Part shown: piece by piece, positions 7,279 through 17,063 of the stretch
How positions within the stretch are numbered: position 1 is the stretch's first letter
How the letters are laid out: every line of letters starts with the position of its first letter
Assembly: GCF_003838195.1 (NCBI RefSeq)
Contig: NZ_RCBY01000036.1
Location: 1-47,548 of the forward strand
From: Okeania hirsuta
GTDB lineage: Bacteria; Cyanobacteriota; Cyanobacteriia; Cyanobacteriales; Microcoleaceae
Reading direction: 5' to 3'
DNA length: 47,548 nucleotides
Position numbers and translations under genes: made by a program
Notes under the pieces: model-generated
Databases searched by the model: none
What the model was told of the DNA's origin: nothing
Seen by the model: the letters and a program-made list of their open reading frames with translations, nothing else

Positions 7279-8199
7279 TCTCCGTATCCAACCATTAATA
7301 GTAAATCGACTATCTGAAAAAGCTTTAGAGGGGCAACTTACTGATAAAACTTCGTGCATATAACGACTTAGAAAAAATATAATACTATTATTTTTAGGTT
7401 CTATAGTTTTAAATGTGTCAGCTTTCACATAATATTTTCCTTGAATTTGACTATCGTAAATTATTAAATTACCACCTGTAAATGCTTTAGGTTCTTGATA
7501 AAAATAATAGACATAAGTAAAAACTCTAGTAGCAGTATCAGGAGAACCATTATCATTGTGAATTTTATAGAAATTATTATCGTTATGAGCTGTTAACTGA
7601 CTTTCAATTTCGGCAATTGAAAATTCTGGGATATTTAACTTTTTTAACGCATCAGGTAAAACTTCTTGAATTCTGTTGACTATTAATTCTCTGAATTTTG
7701 GGAACGAGTGCAATACTAAAGAGCGACGATAATTTTCTGCCTTAGTTGATGTTGTAGTTGGTACAAAATCAGATTGTCTCTGCAAAACATAATTAAATAA
7801 TTGTTGATTTTCTGATTGGGTGAGAAAATTTTCTATAAGTAAATAACGAGATTCTAAATTGTCTATTTTCGGTGGTGGAGGAGGAGTAGAAATTTTGATA
7901 TTAGATTGAGTATCTTGTGACTGTAAATGCTGCAAATATATTGGTGGTTCCGTCACCATTCCGACTAAATGTTCGCTAGGAAAACATAAAGCAGAATGAC
8001 CTTCTCCTATAGGAATTTGAAATAGAGTAGAATTTTCTGTTTTTTGATGTTTAGATAATAGTGTTTTGGCTAAAAGTTGGAGTAATGGTGCATCAGATTT
8101 GAGATAAATAGTATATTGATGTCCTCCTGTTAATAATAGGTTAATTTTTACTTCTTGAGGTAAATTTTGTGGTGGAGTAAATGTCATAATTTTTGCCAA
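7267..8199 (-). CDS. 2-oxoglutarate/Fe(II)-dependent oxygenase with N-terminal extension
   Basis: A 310-residue paralogue of the 6256-6873 protein. Residues 1-95 form an extra N-terminal domain (beta-rich by eye, with PIGEGHSALCFPSEHLVG). A proline run (PPPPP, residues 106-110) forms a linker. The oxygenase core occupies 118-307. Iron ligands are His214 and Asp216 in IHNDNG and His282 in RYMHEV; Arg298 in FSDSRFTINGW binds 2-oxoglutarate. All catalytic positions are kept, so both paralogues look active. The C terminus reads IRRNNE, where the paralogue ends IWRN: its last codons and stop fall inside an ATTATTC heptamer array, so the repeat has supplied the stop codon. An alternative start is Met5. 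Substrate unknown. Confidence 0.85.
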   Translation of the reverse strand: MAKIMTFTPPQNLPQEVKINLLLTGGHQYTIYLKSDAPLLQLLAKTLLSKHQKTENSTLFQIPIGEGHSALCFPSEHLVGMVTEPPIYLQHLQSQDTQSNIKISTPPPPPKIDNLESRYLLIENFLTQSENQQLFNYVLQRQSDFVPTTTSTKAENYRRSLVLHSFPKFRELIVNRIQEVLPDALKKLNIPEFSIAEIESQLTAHNDNNFYKIHNDNGSPDTATRVFTYVYYFYQEPKAFTGGNLIIYDSQIQGKYYVKADTFKTIEPKNNSIIFFLSRYMHEVLSVSCPSKAFSDSRFTINGWIRRNNE

Positions 8200-8325
8200 A
8201 TAATCAATTGTTTTAAAGAGTAGGGAGTATGAAAGTAGGGCAGTAGGGAGTATGAAAAACTTTTACTCTTTATTTAATTTTCCTATATGCCAAATCTAGG
8301 TCTTCCCTAACTACAAAAAAAGTTA

Positions 8326-8418
8326 TAGCGCTACATGCAAGGCAACAGGAAATAGGCAACAGGAAAATACAAAAGGGTTTTAGCTTTATTTATGTCCTAG
8401 CCTTAATGTGTAGCGCTA
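8326..8418. mobile_element. MITE, TAGCGCTACA family
   Basis: 93 bp with perfect inverted ends TAGCGCTACA and TGTAGCGCTA, flanked by TA (8324-8325, 8419-8420). Two more copies with the same TA rule are at 40385-40503 and 46140-46220. Confidence 0.8.
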
Positions 8419-8841
8419 TAATCGTAATATTTGATATTAAGTTGGTTAATACTGTGTAATACTTCAAACCACATCCGACTTTTTTCTCATCCTAAGTAGA
8501 CTATATTTTGCCTTGCCACTTCCAGAACCAAGAGTCAGAAAAATTATATGAATTCTCACTGACAACTGATAACTGAAATGGCGACTTTTATACTTATACA
8601 TACAGATTTTTACTGGGTTACTTATACCAAATCCGGTTATTTCTCCTACAACAGAAGTAAAAAGTCATGCATTAAGATTTTATAGGCTAAAAATTTTACC
8701 TTTTTCTCATCTCAAAAGTTCTGATAAGTAGGCAGACAAAATCAACTACAGAAAATTAAAACTCAAACCTTTATCTACTTACGAATAACCCAGTATTTAA
8801 CGAAGTCAGAAGTTATTTTTGTAAGGAGGATTTGAGCTTCG

Positions 8842-8883
8842 CTCCAAAAATATTTCGCCTTAAAAGGCGGGGTTGCGCGACCC
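8842..8883 (+). repeat. Palindromic 42-bp dispersed repeat
   Basis: CTCCAAAAATATTTCGCC, then a stem CGCCTTAAAAGGCG and GGTTGCGCGACCC. The reverse complement, with two or three changes, is at 42349-42390. The central palindrome would fold into a hairpin in RNA. Confidence 0.75.
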
Positions 8884-8975
8884 AATTCTTTTGATAAATA
8901 TTTCTGTCCAGGTACTTATTGTACAGAAATTATCAATTATTTCCGCCTATTCCCTATTCCCTATTCCCTATTTTA

Positions 8976-10520
8976 TTAATGTAAAAAATGACGCATTCCA
9001 GTTAGTATCATTACCAAACCTAACTCATTTGCAGCAGCAATAGAATCTTTATCTCGCATACTACCTCCTGGCTGAATAATAGCAGTTATTCCCGCTGCTG
9101 CTGCCGTTTTTACCGAATCATCAAAAGGGAAAAAAGCATCACTAGCTAATACTCCTCCAACAGCCTTTTCTCCTGCTTGTTCCAAAGCAATTTTTACTGC
9201 CCCAACTCGATTCATTTGACCAGCACCAATACCAGCAGTTGCCAAATTTTTAGTCACCACAATAGCATTAGACTTAACGTGCTTTACCACCTTCCAAGCA
9301 AACATTAATTCCTCCATTTCTTCCGGAGTCGGTTGTTTTTCAGTAACAACTTTCCAATCACTAGAATTTTCTACTGCATCATCACTATCTTGTACTAAAA
9401 AACCACCAGCAATTACCTTTATAGTTTCCGACGGACTCTGTTTTAAATCAGGTGAAATTAACACTCTTAATTTAGATTTTTTCTGAAAAATTTCCTCCGC
9501 TTCTGGTTCGCATCCCGGAGCAACTACACATTCCAAAAAAGTCTTAGTCATAGCAGTCGCAGTAGGAGCATCAATAGACTTATTCAAAGCAACAATACCC
9601 CCAAAAGCAGAAACCGAATCTCCAGCAAAAGCTTTTTCATAAGCCTCCAAAAGAGTTTCACTAATTGCAATTCCACAAGGATTTGTATGTTTAAGAATTG
9701 CCACAGTCGGAGCATCAGAAAATTCCGTAATAATACGTCTCGCTGCCTCTAAATCTACTAAATTGTTATAACTTAATTCTTTACCTTGAAGAATTTTACT
9801 TGCCGCCCACCCACTAGGAATAATTCCGCTTTGATACCAAGTAGCAGATTGATGAGGATTTTCTCCATAACGCAGAGATTTAATATTTTTACCAGAGAGG
9901 AAAAATGTTTCTTTTTCCTGTTCAGAAGTTGTTTGTTGCTCTTGTAAATAAGTAGCGATCGCCTGGTCGTAAGTTGCTGTATGTTTAAATCCAGCTAAGG
10001 CACATTTTTGACGAAATTCTAATGATATTTCACCCTGATTTTTCCGTAGTTCTTCCAAGTATGAATTATATTGATTAGGCTTACATAAAACTGTTAGATG
10101 AGCAAAATTTTTAGCTGATGCTCTTAACATTGCTGGTCCGCCAATATCAATTTTTTCAATTGCTTCTACTAAGGTAACTCCCGGCTGAGAAATTGTTTGT
10201 TCAAACGGGTATAAATTAACTACAACTAGATCGATAGGTCGAATATTATTAGCATTTAAGTCTTCAATATCTTGCTCTAAATCTCTTCTTGCTAATATAC
10301 CTCCATGAATCCGAGGATGTAAGGTTTTAACTCTACCTCCAAGAATTTCTGGAAATCCCGTATAGTCAGATACTTTTGTCACAGAAATTCCTGCTTCTTT
10401 CAGAGTTTTAGCAGTACCGCCACTACTAATTATTTCATAGTCAAATTCTGTAACTAGAGTTTTTGCTAAGTCAATTAGACCTGTTTTATCTGATGTGCTG
10501 AGTAATGCTAAACGTGCCAT
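8976..10520 (-). CDS. purH: Bifunctional AICAR transformylase/IMP cyclohydrolase
   Basis: 514 residues. PurH carries out the last two steps of de novo purine synthesis: formyl transfer from 10-formyl-THF to AICAR, then ring closure to IMP. The N-terminal cyclohydrolase domain (about 1-195) begins MARLALLSTSDKTGL and has the conserved SSGGTAKTL and GRVKTLHPRIHGG. The transformylase domain carries LRYGENPHQSA, the catalytic-loop KHTNPCGIA, and SDAFFPFDDSV near the C terminus. The length matches bacterial PurH. I chose the ATG at 10520, which has AGGATTTG upstream; an in-frame TTG nine bases earlier is unlikely to be used. No partner pur genes are adjacent. Confidence 0.97.
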   Translation of the reverse strand: MARLALLSTSDKTGLIDLAKTLVTEFDYEIISSGGTAKTLKEAGISVTKVSDYTGFPEILGGRVKTLHPRIHGGILARRDLEQDIEDLNANNIRPIDLVVVNLYPFEQTISQPGVTLVEAIEKIDIGGPAMLRASAKNFAHLTVLCKPNQYNSYLEELRKNQGEISLEFRQKCALAGFKHTATYDQAIATYLQEQQTTSEQEKETFFLSGKNIKSLRYGENPHQSATWYQSGIIPSGWAASKILQGKELSYNNLVDLEAARRIITEFSDAPTVAILKHTNPCGIAISETLLEAYEKAFAGDSVSAFGGIVALNKSIDAPTATAMTKTFLECVVAPGCEPEAEEIFQKKSKLRVLISPDLKQSPSETIKVIAGGFLVQDSDDAVENSSDWKVVTEKQPTPEEMEELMFAWKVVKHVKSNAIVVTKNLATAGIGAGQMNRVGAVKIALEQAGEKAVGGVLASDAFFPFDDSVKTAAAAGITAIIQPGGSMRDKDSIAAANELGLVMILTGMRHFLH

Positions 10521-11166
10521 TTTTTTCAAATCCTGATATAGGAAAACTAACAGTCTATATTTTAAGAATTAAAATTAGAATCTTCAAACTTTGCGGATTC
10601 TTTTAATGTTTTTGTCAGACATTTTAGTTAAATAAGTGCCTGTTCATCAATCAAGTTAATTTTGACTCTTGAGATGTTAAGTAGGGTAGCCGTCAGATGG
10701 GAAAAATACAGCTATTTTGTGTTTAATTTTCCCTCGCTACTTATGATTAATATCAAATCTGTTTAATGTTTAATTAGTCCTAAAAAAATCATTTTGCAAA
10801 GCTCCAAAAGCAAAAAATACATCTCGAGCTATAATAACTTAAAATTTGTGGTATCGTAATATTGTTTTATATGTAATTTGTATTTATAATTGATTTTTTA
10901 GTCAACCAAGATACTATAGAAAAAATAATTATCAATTAAATTAATTAGCTCTCAAAAAAACATTTTGCAAAGCTCCAAAAGGAAAAAAGTATCTCAAGCT
11001 GTAAGAATTTAAAAATTGTGGTATTGTAATGTTATTGGATGTAACTCGTCTATAGACATGACTTTTTATTCAACTAGCATAAAGGTGGATTGGATTAAAG
11101 TTAGTAGAATAATTATCAATTATTAATAGTCGATTGACTACCTCTATCTGGAAAGCCTTGACCTTT
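10521..11166. other. Divergent spacer built of a tandem 171-bp duplication
   Basis: The right two thirds consist of two tandem units, 10771-10941 and 10942-11130. Each starts TAATTAG, contains CATTTTGCAAAGCTCCAAAA and a GTGGTAT(C/T)GTAAT block, and ends near AATTATCAATTA. No gene is seen. Confidence 0.75.
10771..11130 (+). repeat. Tandem duplication, period about 171 bp
   Basis: Unit 1 is 10771-10941 and unit 2 is 10942-11130. The first half is well conserved (TTTGCAAAGCTCCAAAAG is identical), the second half has drifted with indels. It lies directly upstream of the phosphatase-fold gene at 11167, so it may carry its promoter twice; that is inference. Confidence 0.75.
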
Positions 11167-12192
11167 ATGGAAACCTCCAGCTTTTATCGACTGAAACAAA
11201 TCTTCAGTTACTTATTAACCACAGGAATTATTATTACTACTCTGTTTTCTCTAGGAGGTTATTGGCAAAAAGGTATCATTTTCGAGCTAATCTCTCATTT
11301 TAAAGTTCAATATTTTGTAATCAGCTTAATTTTGTTGTGCTGCTTAGGTATAACAGGCAAAAAGAGATTATTATTAGTAGGCATATTTTGCACAATTATT
11401 AACCTCACCCCAATTTTACCTTGGTATATTCATAAAAATGGTATTAGCCAAGAAACTCCTAACCTGCGAATTTTAGTTTATAACCTTTACGGAGGCAGAA
11501 ATTCTCAATATTCACAAGTCACCAAAATGGTAAGACAAGAAAATCCAGATATAGCAATTTTTTTAGAACCTACTAATAAGTGGTTTAAAAATCTACAAAG
11601 ATTATCTGATATTTTACCTAATTCAATTAATTCTGTTTCTCAGTCTACCTATGGAACTCCTCCCTATGGACTTGTTGCAGTTTACAGCAAATTTCCTCTC
11701 AATAATTACTCAATAGAATTTTTTGCTCCCAACAAACCTACTATTATTACCAACTTCAACATTAATCAGCAAACCATTTATTTAATAGCAACCCATCCTA
11801 CTGTTCCGATATATAGAAGCACCTTTAAACAACGCAATCAAATATTAAAAAAACTTAGTAAATATATTCAACAATTAAATCATCCAGTTATTCTTGCAGG
11901 AGATTTGAATATAACTATGTGGTCTCCTGATTATCACAAATTAGAACAAGAAACTGGATTAAGAAATAGTCGTTTAGGTTTTGGTATTATTCCCACTTGG
12001 CCTGCAAGATTTAATAACTCTGTACTCTTGTATATTTTATCTAGATTTTTTCAAATTCCCATAGATCATTGTTTAATCAGTTCAGAAATTAAAGTTGTAA
12101 ACGTTAATACCAGAGCTAATTCAGGTTTAAATTTAGGTTCAGATCATCTCCCTTTAATTACAGATTTATTTATTAGTAAATCAGGAAATTAA
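11167..12192 (+). CDS. Membrane-anchored endonuclease/exonuclease/phosphatase-fold protein
   Basis: About 341 residues. The N-terminal 90 or so residues hold three hydrophobic helices (FSYLLTTGIIITTLFSL, YFVISLILLCCLG and LLLVGIFCTIINLTPILPW), which anchor the protein. The C-terminal part has the metal-dependent EEP catalytic order: RILVYNLYGG (Asn), AIFLEPT (Glu), ATHPT (His), LAGDLN (Asp/Asn) and GSDHLPL (Asp-His). Family members cleave phosphodiesters or phosphomonoesters in nucleic acids, lipids or inositol phosphates, and membrane-anchored bacterial versions are common with unknown substrates. I prefer the ATG at 11167; an in-frame TTG at 11134 would add 11 residues and directly abuts the upstream duplication. 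Confidence 0.85.
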   Translation: METSSFYRLKQIFSYLLTTGIIITTLFSLGGYWQKGIIFELISHFKVQYFVISLILLCCLGITGKKRLLLVGIFCTIINLTPILPWYIHKNGISQETPNLRILVYNLYGGRNSQYSQVTKMVRQENPDIAIFLEPTNKWFKNLQRLSDILPNSINSVSQSTYGTPPYGLVAVYSKFPLNNYSIEFFAPNKPTIITNFNINQQTIYLIATHPTVPIYRSTFKQRNQILKKLSKYIQQLNHPVILAGDLNITMWSPDYHKLEQETGLRNSRLGFGIIPTWPARFNNSVLLYILSRFFQIPIDHCLISSEIKVVNVNTRANSGLNLGSDHLPLITDLFISKSGN

Positions 12193-12907
12193 TAATATCA
12201 TGCCCAGATAATTAGTTATCAAAAAAACTATCCTTTCACTAGCGATCGCAAATCTCTTTTTGCTCCCTACTCTCTACTCTCTACTCTCTACTCTCTACTC
12301 CCTAATCATTTATTTATTTATAAATATTCAACCGGACATGATATAAGGTTCAGTTTTCTGCTCCGTTTCCAATGAATTTTTCCTACAATACATCAAAGCT
12401 TATATTCATTATCTAAATTAAATTTTTATTGATGTCATAGCAAATTAGCATTAGTTAAACCAGAATAAAAAGCTATTAACTTACCATCTTAAGTCAGTAT
12501 TGCCTCTTTCATTTTGTCTCGCTCATTTTGTATTAAATTAAGTAGCGGTCTTTGTAGATTAGTTCTTAATAACTAAGGATATGTGCCAACTAATATCACT
12601 ACTTTGACAAGACTAACTAGAATCTATCTCTAGAAATAAAATAAATTTAGCTAAAAAAAATCTCAATGTTAATTTTCAAAACTAACTCAAAGAAAGTAAG
12701 TATATTTTAGTTAACCAAGATCTTATGTTTTTCTTTCAGAGAAAATTTTCTACCGAATAATTAAAGTTTAAAGCCTCTTCTTTAAAGGAGAAAAAAGAAA
12801 AAATTTTACTTAAGCTTCAATCCTCTTCTCTTAAAGGATAGGTAATTGTTAATAATTAATTATTAATTGTTTAACTTGGCTCCACTATCAAATTAATCTC
12901 AAATAAA
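12193..12907. other. Spacer with one MITE and a heptamer array, no gene seen
   Basis: The ATATCATG-ended element (12195-12344) with its internal TACTCTC heptamer array (about 12265-12300) occupies the left side. Near 12815 there is TCAATCCTCTTCTCTTAAAGGATAGGTAATT, also present between the two Rpn genes at about 43975. The rest is low-complexity. Confidence 0.65.
12195..12344. mobile_element. MITE, ATATCATGTCCGG family
   Basis: 150 bp with inverted ends: ATATCATGCCCAGATAA on the left and the complement of ATATCATGTCCGGTTGAA on the right. Related copies are at 27079-27194 and 41757-41940. The interior of all three is C/T-rich heptamer repeat. Confidence 0.7.
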
Positions 12908-13303
12908 TCAATTTTTTGACCGATACTCTTCAATTTGTTTTGCATTAATCTCCACCGCAGATACATCAATAGTACCAGGAGGAGTTAACCTACTAAAATT
13001 ACCCCCTTCAACCTTAAGTGGTTCTCCACAACTAGGACATTGAAATTGAGTCTGATTTAAAGCAGTAAATTCATAACTACAAACAGGACATTTATCTATA
13101 ATTAAATTACGATTCAACCACCAACGTAACCCAATAAATGCAATTATAGGTGCAATCAATATAAAACCAATTAATATCAAAACAGAATTAACTAACCATC
13201 CTAACCCTACAGACCCTAAAAGCCAAACAACAGCTAAAACAATTATCCAATTACCAATACTGGCCAGTGTTAATTTAAATACCTTTGAATTGCCTTGATT
13301 CAC
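12908..13303 (-). CDS. Small membrane protein with zinc ribbon
   Basis: 131 residues. Two closely spaced membrane helices (about residues 15-60: WIIVLAVVWLLGSVGLGWLV and SVLILIGFILIAPIIAFIGL) are followed by a four-cysteine zinc ribbon, CPVC-x17-CPSC, at about residues 73-97, and a polar tail. This is a conserved-looking cyanobacterial hypothetical; the function is unknown. The GTG start at 13303 is supported by AAGGAG about ten bases upstream; no earlier start is plausible. It lies 41 bases downstream of the glycosyltransferase gene on the same strand, so the two probably share a transcript. Confidence 0.8.
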   Translation of the reverse strand: MNQGNSKVFKLTLASIGNWIIVLAVVWLLGSVGLGWLVNSVLILIGFILIAPIIAFIGLRWWLNRNLIIDKCPVCSYEFTALNQTQFQCPSCGEPLKVEGGNFSRLTPPGTIDVSAVEINAKQIEEYRSKN

Positions 13304-13343
13304 TTCATGATCTCCTTAAATATCCATCCTTTTTATATCCTAA

Positions 13344-14534
13344 TCACAAATCTAAAAGTTGTTTGACCCTTTTAGTAAAAGCAACCCTACCAAACACTTT
13401 TACGCTTTCTTCTCGCAACCAATTACCATCAGACCTTCGGTCCTCTCCCTTCAACATCTCAATGCAAGCATTAGCTACTGCTTCTGGATCTCTATAGGGT
13501 ACGCGCCATCCTAATTTTCCATCCTGTAAAGGGTCTGCCGATCCATCTGCATCACCTGATAATACTGGTATTCCACAGGCCATTGCTTCTAAATAAACTA
13601 TACCGAATCCTTCCTGAGAAGGCATCACATAAGCATCAGCTACTTGATAATGTCTGACCAAATCTTCTGTAGGCACAAACCCAGCAAATATAACTTGTTT
13701 CTCCACCCCTAAATCTTGAGCTAACTTGGCTAACCGAGGTTGGTCGTCTCCTCTTCCAATGACTAAATACTTTACTTCTGGGAATATTTGTAGTATCTTA
13801 GAAAGGGCACGGATAGTAACATCAACACCTTTATAGGGGTCTCCTGACCAAAGTCTAGCGACAGTCATTAACACCTTTGCCCCTTCCAGGTTGTAACGCT
13901 CAATCAAATCTTTCGGTTTAGGCTGAGGAATAAAAGTATTCTCATCCACCATACAAGGTAACAATTGAAACTTTTCTTGGTCTAGATGATTATTTTCACA
14001 ACAGCGATCGCGACTATAACGACTAATAGTTAAAATACGAGCTGCTTGTTTTAATGCCTGTTGATATTTGTTTGGTAGTGGTTCCCACACTTCCTTACCA
14101 TAAGTCAAAACTGTGTAGGGAATGCCGAGAGGTACACACAAAATTTGAACTAAGGGAGCTAAATTAATATGACCACAAAAAACTTGTTGAGGTTGTTTTT
14201 TCAGCAAACACCATAATAATTTTGCTGCTAACCTAAAACGCCCTAACCAAAGAGGCTGAGTTTTTAAATAATAGAAATTTATATTCTTCGACTGATAGGG
14301 ATTTTCACATTCTAATCCATCTCTCAGTAATAATATATCAGTATCTAGAACCGAATCAGAAGCATTTGTAGAATTTGTTAGGTCTTGGTAAGCCTGGAAA
14401 ATATCTCTAACATAAGATTGAATGCCACCTTCACGAGATAAAATTTCCAGAAAAACAAATGTATTTCCTTTTTTTTGATTAATCTTGTTAGCCAACTTAA
14501 TCTCCACATTATTATTTATATTTTTTATTTCCAA
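13344..14534 (-). CDS. GT4-family glycosyltransferase
   Basis: About 396 residues, GT-B fold. The N-terminal acceptor domain begins near LEILSREGGIQSYVRDI, with the glycine-rich loop typical of family 4. The donor domain carries KVLMTVARLWSGDPYKGVD, then VIGRGDDQPRLAKLAQDLG, and the EX7E motif EGFGIVYLEAMACGIPVL with the catalytic Glu pair. Such retaining enzymes add a sugar from a nucleotide donor to lipid-linked or surface glycans. The frame opens at TTG 14534; a GTG at 14507 is an alternative and fits the family start equally well. A zinc-ribbon protein follows after 41 bases. A HIP1 site lies at about 14003. Donor and acceptor are not predictable here. Confidence 0.9.
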   Translation of the reverse strand: MEIKNINNNVEIKLANKINQKKGNTFVFLEILSREGGIQSYVRDIFQAYQDLTNSTNASDSVLDTDILLLRDGLECENPYQSKNINFYYLKTQPLWLGRFRLAAKLLWCLLKKQPQQVFCGHINLAPLVQILCVPLGIPYTVLTYGKEVWEPLPNKYQQALKQAARILTISRYSRDRCCENNHLDQEKFQLLPCMVDENTFIPQPKPKDLIERYNLEGAKVLMTVARLWSGDPYKGVDVTIRALSKILQIFPEVKYLVIGRGDDQPRLAKLAQDLGVEKQVIFAGFVPTEDLVRHYQVADAYVMPSQEGFGIVYLEAMACGIPVLSGDADGSADPLQDGKLGWRVPYRDPEAVANACIEMLKGEDRRSDGNWLREESVKVFGRVAFTKRVKQLLDL

Positions 14535-14984
14535 GCACCTCTAGATACTATTTATAGCACAACCTCGTAAAAGCCAATTATATGTAACTTTTGACCAGGG
14601 ATAATTAATGATAATTAATATAAACTATAAATTATAATTTATCTAACTTTTGGCGATCATATTACAATTACAACTCAAAAAAAGGCGTTCCACAACGATC
14701 GACCTATGCCAGTAATAATATTTTTGCTAAAAACCCTAAATATTTTGAGAGTTAAAAATGAAAAATCAAACTTTTCAAACATATTTGACTTAAACAAATA
14801 AGCATATTGAAAATAGTGGGATCTATTTATGAATTATTTAATATTTTTGATGAAAAGCATTGTATATTCGAGAATTGCTATAACAATTAATATTAGGTTT
14901 TTTCGTCAAAGTATCAACGGACTTTTGGCAATTTTATTCCATAATGTGCAACCAAAAAAAACTTTTACAAAAGAACTAGCGGAA
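14535..14984. other. Low-complexity spacer, nothing identified
   Basis: AT-rich DNA between the glycosyltransferase start and the left side of the mobile-element cluster. Two similar stretches (ACTTTTGGC... with ...CAACC or CAACT-AAAAAAA near 14646-14690 and 14930-14965) hint at an old duplication. No gene. Confidence 0.5.
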
Positions 14985-15734
14985 CTTTGAAAGTCCCTAC
15001 CCTTTAGAGAGGGGATGAAAACGGACACTGGGAGACAAATCCCGCAGTATCCACATAATTTTAACATTACAAAAACATAAAAATGAGATAATTCATAATA
15101 TATATAAAATTAAGCAGGTGATTTATTTGTATGGCTGTCAGCAAAATCTAATCAAGCCCGATGATGACTTAAAATCAATTCTTGAATTTATTTGTTCTCA
15201 ATCCCACAAGCTAACCAATTGTGGTATTTATTATGGCCGTCAATTGTTTTTTAAAGCTAAGAAAATAATTGGTAAGTATGACCTAGAAAAAGAGTACAAA
15301 TCAAATAAACATTATCAAGTTTTGCATTCACAGGCAGCACAGCAAATACTTAGGTCTGTCGCTGAATCTTTTAAGTAATTTAAGGAGTTAGACAAAAAAT
15401 ACAAAAAAGGCAATCTGCATTTTAAACCAAGGGTTCCTAGCTATCGTAAAAAAGATGGTTTAGCAATGGTGACTTATCCCAAGCAAGCTTTAAGAATTGT
15501 TGAGGATAACATGATAATGCCTCTGGAACTGTAAAATGATGATTTAAATTAGACAGTTTTTTGATACCCATGCCATCTAAGTCTACAGTTTTCAGATATC
15601 AAACATTTGTGAATACTACCACACAATCAGTGTTTTTATGCTGAGTTTGTTGATCAAAAAGAGATTGTAATTCAACACAAGTTAAACCCGAAGAACGTCT
15701 TGGGTGTAGACCCCGGAATTAATAATTGGTTAAG

Positions 15735-17063
15735 TAGCCGTGTAAAAATAACTTGAACAATTTAAGTTATTGTTCTCGGCTTAATCACATAATTCCATTC
15801 ACCACCAAAAAAGTCTGGCTCAATTCTAATGGCATTAAATTCTTCGCGACTTACTTTAATTCCTGTTTCGTAAAAATTTTCGTCTAGGTGAGCAACTACA
15901 TTCAATACTTGTGTGGTAGTAGTATTGTTAATAAGATTAATCACGACTTGCAAGCTAGTTAAAGGTCTGCCACGCCAGTTTTGGGTGATCTGGCAACACA
16001 AGCGATGCTCAATTTTGTTCCATTTACTTGTACCGGGAGGAAAATGAGGCACATGAATAGTCCGATTAATCTCGTCGGCAAATTCTTGTAGTTTTAACTT
16101 CCACAGTCGGGAGCGATAACTATTACTACCACAACTGTCGGCTGCCATCATGATCTTTTGACTATCTGGATCAAGTTCTTCACCCATTGAGTACCACCAA
16201 TGGCGAATCGACTCCACTGCAAAGCAGGCTGTGTCATGGTCGATACCAACATTGACCCATCCAGTATTAAAACTTAAGTCATAAATTCCATAGGGAATTG
16301 CTTTACTTAATTTTGGGTCAGCAAAGTCGTGCATTCGTACTTCTACTGGTTGTCCATTAACACACCATTCATGACCAGAGTTCTGAAAATCCCCAATTAA
16401 TTCTTTTTTCTTGGTATCAACAGAAATGACTGGTTGATTTTCAGATTGGAAATATTTATTGAGCAATATGTAAAAACTGAGCATCTCGATCTGGGTGAGA
16501 TGAGCGATCGCGAGTCTTACGATTTGATTGTAGGCTGTAACCAAGAGACTCCAGTAAATGATCAACACTTTTAGGGCTGATTCTGTGTCCCCCTTGATTC
16601 AATCCTGCTGCTAATTTAGCTACACTTTTTGAGGTCCATTTCAGAGGAGATTCTGGGTCTCCTAAAGTTGCGGGTTCAATCAGTAATTCCAAATCTGTTC
16701 ACAGAGTTGGGTCTTTTTCTTCTAGTAGTTTATGGCCACCACCAAATTCACGAATTCGATCGCTGTAGTCCGATCTTGTTGTTCCATCTGATTTACAGAG
16801 ATTATCCATACCAGCATGAATTGTTGTCCGGGAAAGTCCAGTTGCTTTGGCTACCAAGGTGATACCTCCCCAACCCAGGCTTTGAGCTTCAATGGCTGCC
16901 CATATACGTCGTGTTTTTTTCGTTTAAGTAAGGCCACAACAATTCATACTTGTCTTGAATAGTTTTGACTACAGAGTGATCAGACATATTACCCAACAAT
17001 AAACGTGATACTTTGATTATTTAGCTTTGGGAGTAATTTGTTCAAGTTATTTTTACAGGCTCC
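15735..17063 (-). mobile_element. ISAzo13-type insertion sequence, complete ends, mutated transposase
   Basis: 1329 bp. Inverted ends share TGTAAAAATAACTTGAACAA (left 15741-15760; right, complement, 17039-17058) plus AGCC outside with a one-base offset. The flanks TAAG (15731-15734) and TAAG (17064-17067) are a perfect 4-bp target duplication. The host gene tnpB is restored when the IS and one TAAG are removed. The transposase reads on the minus strand. Confidence 0.85.
15762..16987 (-). pseudogene. ISAzo13-family DDE transposase, three inactivating lesions
   Basis: The frame opens with MSDHSVVKTIQDKYELLWPY at 16987. Near 16912-16918 an A-tract of seven (minus strand) instead of six shifts the frame before TRRIWAAIEAQSLGWGG. 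An in-frame TGA interrupts KDPTL-TDLELLIEPAT. A second shift near 16455-16475 separates HPDRDAQFLHI from NKYFQSENQPVISVDTKKK. The catalytic region is otherwise whole: SVDTKKKELIGDF (Asp), MMAADSCGSN (Asp) and HFPPGTSKWNKIEHRL (Glu), then ITQNWRGRPL. The last residues are KPRTIT, with the stop just inside the left end. The family assignment rests on these motifs. The ends are intact, so the copy might still be moved in trans. Confidence 0.85.

Larger units (their letters stand above)
8200..8975. other. Repeat-rich spacer, no gene seen
   Basis: Contains a TAGCGC MITE (8326-8418), a sequence ACCAAATCCGGTTATTTCTC near 8628 that resembles one end of the ATATCA(A/T) element family, and a 42-bp palindromic repeat at 8842-8883 (complement at 42349-42390). 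Confidence 0.7.

Noticed and set aside
16629-16862. Plus-strand frame inside the ISAzo13 element
   Set aside because: Antisense to the transposase.
16905-16925. A-tract A_AAA_AAC in the ISAzo13 transposase as a programmed frameshift site
   Set aside because: The canonical slippage is -1, but the downstream frame needs +1 (or loss of one A). Together with a TGA and another frameshift further on, simple mutation is the better reading.
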